Below, one piece after another: positions 8,062 through 14,489 of a DNA stretch of 19,380 nucleotides. The number at the start of each line of letters is the position of its first letter. Within the stretch, counting starts at the first letter, position 1. This stretch comes from Aphodosoma sp044433285. GTDB lineage: Bacteria; Bacteroidota; Bacteroidia; Bacteroidales; Paludibacteraceae. A program made the position numbers and the translations under genes. The notes below the pieces were generated by a model, which made no database searches, was not told the origin of the DNA, and saw nothing but the letters and a program-made list of their open reading frames with translations. The DNA lies in NCBI GenBank assembly GCA_044433285.1, contig JAWXTU010000036.1, forward strand, positions 1 through 19,380. The letters run 5' to 3'.

Positions 8062-9012
8062 TTATAGAGAATTAATATAACTGGTTACATTTGCCTCGAT
8101 ACGTCCTAATATATCTTCATTATCCGTTGCAGGCACAAAAGATTCGCCCACGATGCTTTCGTACAATTCGCGATAACGATTAGAGATAGACTCTACAATT
8201 TCATCTGTCATTTCAGGCACTGCTTGTCCCTCTTTACCTTGGAAACCATTATCCATCAACCACTCACGCACAAACTCCTTGCTCAACTGACGTTGACCCT
8301 CACCAGCCTCAAAATTTGCTTGATAACTATCAGCATAGAAATAGCGGCTAGAATCTGGAGTGTGTATCTCATCCATCAAATAGATAGTACCATTCTTATG
8401 TCCGAACTCATATTTAGTATCTACAAGTATCAAACCTCTTTGCGCGGCAATTTCAGTACCACGCATAAATAGCTCCATTGTATATTTTTCGAGTACTGCA
8501 TACTCCTCTTCCGATACAAGTCCTTGTGAAATAATCTCTTCGCGAGATATATCCTCATCGTGTGCACCAATTTCGGCTTTAGTAGTAGGGGTGATAATTG
8601 GCATTGGGAAACGCTCATTTTCGCGCATTCCGTCAGGGAGTTTCACACCACAAATCTCACGAACACCGCTTTTATATAGTCTCCATGCACTACCGCACAA
8701 ATAGCCACGCACAATCATCTCTACTGGATAACCCTCGCAAGCCACACCCACAGTAACCATTGGGTCTGGTGTTGCCATTTTCCAGTTAGGACAAATATCA
8801 GCAGTAGCATCCAAAAAACGAGCTGCTATTTGATTAAGTATCTGACCTTTAAAAGGTATACCTTTTGGTAGTACTACATCGAAAGCAGATATTCTATCAG
8901 AAGCCACCATCACTAGAATATCGTTATTTACTGTGTAAACATCACGCACTTTACCGTGATACACTTTTGTTTGATTCGGAAAATTGTATTCCGTTGCAGT
9001 TAATGCATTCAT
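8062..9012 (-). CDS. purC: SAICAR synthase, long (yeast Ade1-like) type
   Basis: This enzyme condenses CAIR with aspartate using ATP, giving SAICAR (step 8 in the bacterial route). The 316-residue protein belongs to the longer subfamily, also known from yeast Ade1: KVYHGKVRDVYTV (16-28), SDRISAFDVVLP (38-49), VRGYLCGSAWRLYKSG (101-116), LVDTKYEFGHKNG and DEIHTPDSSRYFYAD are all present. The conserved arginine (Arg102) and serine (Ser108) of the substrate-site segment are intact. It is followed 7 bp later by purF and preceded by a second, shorter SAICAR synthase gene, 76 bp upstream. From memory this long form is the usual Bacteroidales PurC, so this is probably the resident enzyme. Which copy carries the flux cannot be told from sequence. 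Confidence 0.95.
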   Translation of the reverse strand: MNALTATEYNFPNQTKVYHGKVRDVYTVNNDILVMVASDRISAFDVVLPKGIPFKGQILNQIAARFLDATADICPNWKMATPDPMVTVGVACEGYPVEMIVRGYLCGSAWRLYKSGVREICGVKLPDGMRENERFPMPIITPTTKAEIGAHDEDISREEIISQGLVSEEEYAVLEKYTMELFMRGTEIAAQRGLILVDTKYEFGHKNGTIYLMDEIHTPDSSRYFYADSYQANFEAGEGQRQLSKEFVREWLMDNGFQGKEGQAVPEMTDEIVESISNRYRELYESIVGESFVPATDNEDILGRIEANVTSYINSL

Positions 9013-9041
9013 ATTTTAGTTATTAGTTTAATTTTTAGTTC

Positions 9042-9062
9042 GGGAAGTTTTTATAAATCCCC
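9042..9062. repeat. Intergenic inverted repeat between the two purC genes
   Basis: Plus strand opens GGGAAGTTTTT and closes AAATCCCC; an imperfect member of the repeat family, just upstream of the long-type purC. Confidence 0.55.
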
Positions 9063-9088
9063 TAAATTTTGGGTTCAAACTCTTTTTG

Positions 9089-9817
9089 TTATACCCTTCC
9101 TAAGCGGTTTAAAATCTCTTCATATGCCTCACCTACTCTACCCAAATCGCGACGGAAACGGTCTTTATCCATACGCTCCTGCGTATTTTTGTCCCACAAG
9201 CGACAAGTGTCTGGACTCAATTCGTCGGACAAAACAAGTGTTCCATCATCCATTCGTCCGAACTCAATTTTAAAATCTACAAGAATTACATCAATACTAT
9301 CAAATAATTTAATAAGAATATTATTTATCTCTTTAGTAATTGAATGTATCTCATCAATCTCATCGTATGTAGATAATCCAAGTGCCACTGCGTGATGCTC
9401 GTTGATAATTGGGTCGTCAAGCTCATCATTTTTGTAGCAATACTCGTAAATTACATTTGAGAGTTTCATACCCTCATCCAAACCAAGACGGCGAGCCAGC
9501 GAACCAGCTGCATAGTTATGCACGATTACCTCTATCGGTATCACTCGCTTTTTATAGCAGAGTTGATTACGGTCGTCTACACGATTGATAAAGTGAGTTT
9601 TAATGCCTTTTTGCATCAAAAACTCATATACAATCGACGAAATTTTATTATTCAGAATACCCTTATTAGTAATCTGAGCGCGCTTAATACCATTATATGC
9701 AGATGTATCATCTTTATAATGAATAATTACCTTATCAATATCTTCTGTTGCGAAGATTTGTTTTGCTTTACCCTCATATAGCATTTCCGCCTGAGGGGTA
9801 AGATTTATAAATTCCAT
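9089..9817 (-). CDS. purC: SAICAR synthase, short (bacterial) type, second copy
   Basis: A 242-residue SAICAR synthase of the subfamily common in Firmicutes and E. coli (about 235-240 residues), clearly different from the adjacent 316-residue paralogue. It shows MLYEGKAKQIF (12-22), DDTSAYNGIKRAQITNKG (36-53), AAGSLARRLG (103-112), LVDFKIEFG (179-187), DELSPDTCRLWD (198-209) and MDKDRFRRDLG. In the substrate-binding segment, usually VRN-x-AAGS, residue 100 is His instead of the conserved Arg (E. coli Arg94); the following Ser106 is kept. The gene lies 55 bp after purL and 76 bp before the other purC. It is an intact frame, so probably expressed, but activity is uncertain. Likely acquired separately from the long-type gene. 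Confidence 0.93.
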   Translation of the reverse strand: MEFINLTPQAEMLYEGKAKQIFATEDIDKVIIHYKDDTSAYNGIKRAQITNKGILNNKISSIVYEFLMQKGIKTHFINRVDDRNQLCYKKRVIPIEVIVHNYAAGSLARRLGLDEGMKLSNVIYEYCYKNDELDDPIINEHHAVALGLSTYDEIDEIHSITKEINNILIKLFDSIDVILVDFKIEFGRMDDGTLVLSDELSPDTCRLWDKNTQERMDKDRFRRDLGRVGEAYEEILNRLGRV

Positions 9818-9840
9818 TTTATTTTTTACCTTATTAGTTA

Positions 9841-9865
9841 GGGGAAAATGTTTAAATCCTCCCCC
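9841..9865. repeat. Intergenic inverted repeat, purL-purC gap
   Basis: Plus strand opens GGGGAAAATG and closes TCCTCCCCC; an imperfect palindrome of the same family, filling most of the 55-bp gap. Confidence 0.5.
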
Positions 9866-9872
9866 TTTTTAG

Positions 9873-12800
9873 CTATTTTCTAAAGTAATTTACAGCATTT
9901 TCGAATATTGGTTGGCACTTTTCGCCTGTAATATTTTTAAATAACTGATCTTCATACCTTTCACTATGTCCCATTTTACCTAATATCTGTCCGTTTTCTG
10001 AAATTATGCCTTCGATTGCATAACTTGATCCGTTAGGATTTTCTGGACTGCTCATTGTGGTATTACCTTCTGCATCAACATATTGGAATGCCACTTGACC
10101 GTTTACAAATAGTTCCGCTGCTAGTTCATCGCTAACTACAAACTTACCCTCGCCGTGGCTCATTGCAATTGCATGTTGTTCGCCTAAAATAAAGCTATCA
10201 AGCCAAGGCGATGCCACGCTGCTCACTCTGGTTGTAACCATTTGCGAGATATGGCGGTTGATATTATTGCGGAAGAGCGTAGGAGATTCTGTAGTAGTAG
10301 TTCCTAATCGTCCGTAAGGGAGCAAACCCGATTTTACCAATGCTTGGAAACCGTTGCAAATACCCAAAATTAGACCCCCACGATCTAAAAGAGCGTGCAC
10401 CTCACGTGCTATATCTTTGTTGTTGAGTACTGTAGCGATAAATTTAGCCGATCCATCTGGCTCATCACCCGAAGAGAAACCACCAGCCAACGCAAAAATA
10501 TGGGCTTTTTTAATCTCCTCAACCATCACAGCAATAGATCCCTCTACCGCCTCTGGAGTAAGATTACAGAAAACAGTACTACGCACAGCGGCACCAGCTC
10601 TTACAAATGATTTTGTTAAATCATAATCGCAGTTAGTACCAGGGAAAACAGGGATATATACATTTGGTGTTTCAACTGCCTCACCACTATATTTAATCGA
10701 AGATTTAACTGCCAATTTAGTAGGCATCTCTACCTCTGGAGCGTCTGCCGTAATTGGATATATCGTAGCTAGTTTTTCTGTATTAAGACGATACATATCT
10801 TCTACATCAAACAGTTCTCCATTTATATTTAGTGTTGAATCTGTGGTAGTTGTACCCAAATGTATCATCGAATCATAATTCAACTCTCTACGAGAGGTAA
10901 CTACAATCGAACCATAGTTATAATTAAATAGCGTATCCTCATCGATATTCACCTCGCAACCAACACCAGAACCGAAACTCATCTTGGCGATAGCCTCAGC
11001 CACACCACCCATACCAACTGCATAAGAAGATGTAATCAACTCATCATAAGTAAGGTGTGTCATCAAGTGGAAGTTAGCCATCAACTGCTCAGTATTTGGC
11101 ATATGATTATCGAGTGGAGTATGTTTTAATAGATATATATTTTCGCCAGCACCCTTGAAGTCGGTAGAAATCACTTTACGAGCATCTACCATTGAGACAC
11201 CAAATGCGATGAGCGTTGGAGGCACATTAATATCTTGGAATGTACCACTCATAGAGTCTTTACCACCGATAGATGGAAGTTTGAAAGCCTCTTGCATTTT
11301 CAATGCACCGAGTAGCGCACTAAGTGGTTTGCCCCACGAAGTTGGATTTGCTGTCATACGTTCAAAATACTCTTGATAAGAGAAACGCATTGTGCTATAA
11401 TTACCACCTGCTGCCACTGTTTTAGCGCAACTTTCTACCACAGCATATGCAGCTCCGTGATATGGACTCCAACTAGAGATGAATGGGTTGTAGCCAAAAC
11501 TCATCATACTAGCATCGTTGGTGTATCCGCTTAAAATAGGTAGTTTTTGTACACTCACTTGAGTTTCAGAGCGTTGTTTGTCGCCACCAAAAGGCATAAG
11601 TACTGTACCTGCCCCAATCGTAGCATCAAAAGTCTCAATCATACCCTTTTGAGTGAGCACATTATCGTCTTGCAAGTTATTCTCAAATCTCTCTTTTAGA
11701 GTGTTGCCTTGTATCTCTCTAGCGAATGGGTTACGCTCCTCTACTGCCGAAATAGTTGCCGATGCAAAGTGAGGCGCACCAGCAGAGTCGATAAATTCAC
11801 GGCTCAAATCTACAATTGTCTTACCTTTATAGAACATACGCATACGAGCACTATCGGTAACATCCGCCACCTGCACTACCTCAATATTTTCGCTAGCGCA
11901 ATAGCGTTCGAACTCCTCTTTATCTTTTGCCTCAATTACCACAGACACACGCTCTTGACTTTCGCTAATTGCAAGTTCAGTAGCATTTAAACCGCTATAT
12001 TTTGTACATACACGGTCGAGATAGATATCCAGACCATCTGTCAATTCACCAATAGCCACCGAGACACCACCAGCACCAAAATCGTTAGATTTTTTAATCA
12101 ATTTTGTAACCTCTGGACGACGGAAAAGTCTCTCTAATTTACGCTCTTCGGGTGCATTACCTTTTTGCACCTCACTCGAACAAGTCTCTAAAGATTCGGA
12201 TGTGTGTTCCTTAGATGAACCAGTTGCTCCACCTACACCATCACGACCAGTTCTACCGCCAAACATCATCACTATATCACCAGGAGTTGGCGACTCACGA
12301 CGTACTGCATCAGCACGCACAGCACCAACTACAGCACCCACCTCTAGGCGTTTAGCTACATAATCTTTATGATAAATCTCACGCACGTGAGTAGTTGCTA
12401 GTCCGATTTGATTGCCATAACTAGAGTATCCAGCAGTAGCTTTTGTTGATATAATACGTTGTGGCAATTTACCCTCAAGCGTATCAGCCACAGGAAGATA
12501 TATATCGCCAGCACCAGTTACACGCATTGCTTGATAAACATATGCACGACCAGATAATGGATCGCGGATAGCACCACCAACACAAGTAGATGCACCACCA
12601 AACGGTTCTATCTCTGTAGGGTGATTATGTGTTTCGTTTTTAAATTGCAACAACCAACGTTGATCTTCAGTCTCACCAGTAGTCTCGTTTTGCACCTCTA
12701 CATTCACAAAAATACTGCAAGCGTTATTCTCTTCGCTCTGCTCCATATCATCGAGATATCCATTTTTGCGTAGATATCTAGCTCCAATTGTAGCCATATC

Positions 12801-13598
12801 CATCAAACAGATATCTTTGTGCTCGCGACCTAATTCGCTGCGCATTTTATTATATAATTCAAGCGACCCTTCTAGTTCCGCTTTCAAGAACGATTCGTCA
12901 ATTGTAATCTCCTCGATGCGAGAGGTAAATGTAGTATGACGGCAGTGATCGCTCCAATAGGTATCCAAAATCATCAACTCTGTATGATATGGATCGCGGT
13001 TCTCTGCTCTAAAATACTCCACCACACAACGCAAATCATCAACATTCATTGCCAAACCATTTACCTTGCAAAATGGCAACAAATCAGTCTCTTGCATATT
13101 GCAAAAACCGTTGAGTATCTCTACATCAACAGGGTCCGAGAGTTCCACCACTCCCAATTGATTCATATCTTTTTCGCGACACTCCACTGCATTGATAGTA
13201 TAATTGCGAATGCGAGCAAGTGTAGCCTCATCAAGAGGTTCGGCAAAAAGCAGAAGGCGCGCACATTTGATTTGCACATCTGCAGCACTATCTACCAGTT
13301 TCACACAGTCCACGGCACTTGCAGCTCGTTGGTCGAACTGACCAGGCAGACTCTCAATTGCTACATATGTACAATTAGTTAAATCTAATTGATCTGTTAC
13401 CTCATCGGTTACCACCTCGCCAAAAACACCATAACGAGTTTTTTCGAGCAAATCTGCATTAAAACCTAGTAGGTCATACACATTAATAAGTCGCAAACCC
13501 TTGATATTTAAACCAAGATTTACATTCAATTCACGTTCAAGACTCGACGCCTCTACTCTGAACTGAGTTTTTTTCTCTACAAAAATTCTATAATTCAT
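9873..13598 (-). CDS. purL: Phosphoribosylformylglycinamidine synthase, single-chain large form
   Basis: PurL converts FGAR to FGAM with ATP and glutamine (step 4). At 1241 residues it is the single-polypeptide form rather than the PurS/PurQ/PurL complex. An N-terminal PurS-like region (1 to about 160, with SLPGQFDQRA) precedes two AIRS-type halves; THNHPTEIEPFGGA and GGRTGRDGVGGATGSS mark the first ATP site. The C-terminal class I glutaminase domain begins at VYIPVFPGTNCDYD and has nucleophile Cys1081 (GICNGFQAL) and the His1211/Glu1213 pair (GHSER). The start MNYRIFVEKK and the length recall the streptococcal/clostridial long PurL more than the ~1295-residue E. coli form; this comparison is from memory. 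It is flanked by purE (31 bp) and the short purC (55 bp). Confidence 0.97.
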   Translation of the reverse strand: MNYRIFVEKKTQFRVEASSLERELNVNLGLNIKGLRLINVYDLLGFNADLLEKTRYGVFGEVVTDEVTDQLDLTNCTYVAIESLPGQFDQRAASAVDCVKLVDSAADVQIKCARLLLFAEPLDEATLARIRNYTINAVECREKDMNQLGVVELSDPVDVEILNGFCNMQETDLLPFCKVNGLAMNVDDLRCVVEYFRAENRDPYHTELMILDTYWSDHCRHTTFTSRIEEITIDESFLKAELEGSLELYNKMRSELGREHKDICLMDMATIGARYLRKNGYLDDMEQSEENNACSIFVNVEVQNETTGETEDQRWLLQFKNETHNHPTEIEPFGGASTCVGGAIRDPLSGRAYVYQAMRVTGAGDIYLPVADTLEGKLPQRIISTKATAGYSSYGNQIGLATTHVREIYHKDYVAKRLEVGAVVGAVRADAVRRESPTPGDIVMMFGGRTGRDGVGGATGSSKEHTSESLETCSSEVQKGNAPEERKLERLFRRPEVTKLIKKSNDFGAGGVSVAIGELTDGLDIYLDRVCTKYSGLNATELAISESQERVSVVIEAKDKEEFERYCASENIEVVQVADVTDSARMRMFYKGKTIVDLSREFIDSAGAPHFASATISAVEERNPFAREIQGNTLKERFENNLQDDNVLTQKGMIETFDATIGAGTVLMPFGGDKQRSETQVSVQKLPILSGYTNDASMMSFGYNPFISSWSPYHGAAYAVVESCAKTVAAGGNYSTMRFSYQEYFERMTANPTSWGKPLSALLGALKMQEAFKLPSIGGKDSMSGTFQDINVPPTLIAFGVSMVDARKVISTDFKGAGENIYLLKHTPLDNHMPNTEQLMANFHLMTHLTYDELITSSYAVGMGGVAEAIAKMSFGSGVGCEVNIDEDTLFNYNYGSIVVTSRRELNYDSMIHLGTTTTDSTLNINGELFDVEDMYRLNTEKLATIYPITADAPEVEMPTKLAVKSSIKYSGEAVETPNVYIPVFPGTNCDYDLTKSFVRAGAAVRSTVFCNLTPEAVEGSIAVMVEEIKKAHIFALAGGFSSGDEPDGSAKFIATVLNNKDIAREVHALLDRGGLILGICNGFQALVKSGLLPYGRLGTTTTESPTLFRNNINRHISQMVTTRVSSVASPWLDSFILGEQHAIAMSHGEGKFVVSDELAAELFVNGQVAFQYVDAEGNTTMSSPENPNGSSYAIEGIISENGQILGKMGHSERYEDQLFKNITGEKCQPIFENAVNYFRK

Positions 13599-13612
13599 TT
13601 GATATTATCGCT

Positions 13613-13627
13613 CCCTAAGAACTAGGG
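13613..13627. repeat. Small inverted repeat in the purE-purL gap
   Basis: CCCTAAGAACTAGGG: arms CCCTA/TAGGG around 5 bases. It fills the 31-bp gap. The arm sequence differs from the GGGGA...TCCCC family, so its relation is doubtful. Confidence 0.4.
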
Positions 13628-13629
13628 TA

Positions 13630-14136
13630 TTAATTAGTTTTAAAATCATATTTCACAGCCTGCAAATCGTTGTTAGCCTTCACGATTTTATTTTTCAGAG
13701 TCTCTTTAGCCTCTACAAGCTCCTTTTTCAATCGCTCATCGCCCACAGCAAGCATCTGAATAGCAAGCAGTCCAGCATTCATAGCGGCATCAATGCCCAC
13801 AGTAGCCACAGGTATACCAGGAGGCATTTGCACGATAGCCAAAAGAGCGTCTACACCTTGCAACGAAGCACTAATCGGCACACCAATTACAGGGAGAGTA
13901 GTACTTGCTGCAATAACACCTGGCAAATGAGCTGCCATACCAGCCGCAGCAATAATCACCTCGACACCTCTACTAGCTGCATTTTTTGCAAATGTCTCTA
14001 CTTCTGTTGGTGTACGGTGCGCAGAAAGTGCTAGCATCTCAAACGGTATTTGATGCTCATTCAATACTTTAGCTGCTTTTTCCATCACGGGCAAATCGCT
14101 TGTGCTACCCATAATAATACTTACTCTCGGATTCAT
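13630..14136 (-). CDS. purE: N5-carboxyaminoimidazole ribonucleotide mutase (class I PurE)
   Basis: PurE forms CAIR, the substrate of SAICAR synthase. The 168 residues carry the phosphate-binding GSTSDLP (10-16), the catalytic His40 in SAHRTP (E. coli His45) and AGMAAHLPGV (65-74). SAHRTP and AAHLPG identify class I, the bacterial mutase that works on N5-CAIR from PurK, rather than the class II AIR carboxylase. No purK lies in the window, so it should be elsewhere in the genome. This is the first gene of the operon, following a leader of roughly 215 nt with a terminator-like hairpin. The start codon is preceded by A/T-rich sequence without a clear Shine-Dalgarno, which is usual in Bacteroidota. 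Confidence 0.96.
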   Translation of the reverse strand: MNPRVSIIMGSTSDLPVMEKAAKVLNEHQIPFEMLALSAHRTPTEVETFAKNAASRGVEVIIAAAGMAAHLPGVIAASTTLPVIGVPISASLQGVDALLAIVQMPPGIPVATVGIDAAMNAGLLAIQMLAVGDERLKKELVEAKETLKNKIVKANNDLQAVKYDFKTN

Positions 14137-14180
14137 AAATTTATCTATTGTGTTAATTAATTAATTTCACATATAAAGCG

Positions 14181-14225
14181 AAAAGGGCTGCATAAAAGCG
14201 CACACGCACCTTTAGCAGCCCTTTT
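14181..14225 (-). terminator. Terminator-like hairpin in the purE leader (candidate attenuator)
   Basis: On the minus strand AAAAGGGCTGC (14225-14215) pairs perfectly with GCAGCCCTTTT (14191-14181); four more pairs (TAAA/TTTA) extend the stem inward past a one-base bulge. The 3' arm ends in TTTT and continues CGCTTT, a moderate U-tract. It lies between the candidate operon promoter and purE, 45 bp before the start codon, so it could cut transcription before purE. The structure is nearly symmetric and could also stop antisense transcription in the plus direction (arm followed by TTTTT). Confidence 0.7.
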
Positions 14226-14286
14226 TATAGTGGGTTATTATATCTTTTTTTCGAAATAAAGCGGAACAAAATGTGGATTTTTCCAT
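14212..14286 (-). CDS. Possible 24-codon leader peptide ORF upstream of purE
   Basis: An ATG at 14286 opens a frame of 24 codons (starts MEKSTFCSALF, ends HYKKGC) that stops with TAA at 14214-14212. The last codons are the 5' arm of the terminator-like hairpin and the stop codon lies directly after that arm, so a ribosome finishing the ORF would cover it. AAGG lies 9 bases before the ATG. The transcript between ATG and hairpin includes a run of seven A residues (14251-14245). A frame this short can arise by chance; only its position supports a role. No run of codons for one amino acid is seen. Confidence 0.35.
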   Translation of the reverse strand: MEKSTFCSALFRKKDIITHYKKGC

Positions 14287-14357
14287 CACTATTACCTTGA
14301 TAATAAAAGAAATATTTTTATGAGAACTGAAGCTATAACTACCTCTCAAAATTTCTG

Positions 14358-14388
14358 CAAAGTTACAAATTTATTACGATACTCACAA
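14358..14388 (-). promoter_or_regulatory. Candidate promoter of the purine operon
   Basis: On the minus strand TAACTTTG (14365-14358) matches the Bacteroidota -7 consensus TAnnTTTG exactly. TTG (14388-14386, in context ATTG) lies 20 bp upstream as a partial -33 element. Transcription would begin near 14350, leaving a leader of about 215 nt. I found no other match to this -7 consensus in the gaps of the operon, which supports a single main promoter. Confidence 0.65.
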
Positions 14389-14434
14389 TAAGATTTTAAT
14401 AATATTTTATGGCTTTTTTCTATTTAAGTTTTTT

Positions 14435-14464
14435 TTTGTGTTTGAGTTTTTTTTTGTACCTTTG
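14435..14464 (+). promoter_or_regulatory. Candidate promoter of the flavodoxin-fold oxidoreductase gene
   Basis: TACCTTTG (14457-14464) matches the -7 consensus TAnnTTTG; TTTG (14435-14438) lies 18 bp upstream as the -33 element within a T-rich tract. The start codon at 14490 follows closely, giving a short leader of about 20 nt. The promoter is divergent from the purine promoter with about 45 bp between the -33 elements. Confidence 0.7.
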
Positions 14465-14489
14465 CAGAAACTAATAATCTACAAATCCT

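Noticed and set aside
12936..13382. Long plus-strand open frame inside purL, coding potential for 148 residues
   Set aside because: It is antisense to well-conserved PurL sequence, has no recognisable domain and no promoter or start context; a shadow frame.
14137..14360. Purine riboswitch in the purE leader
   Set aside because: I could not find the conserved purine-riboswitch core or its three-way junction. The hairpin and ORF are the only structures supported.
14401..14460. Very T-rich stretch as terminator of something upstream
   Set aside because: No stem precedes the T-runs and no plus-strand gene ends there; it fits the A/T-rich upstream region of the plus-strand promoter.
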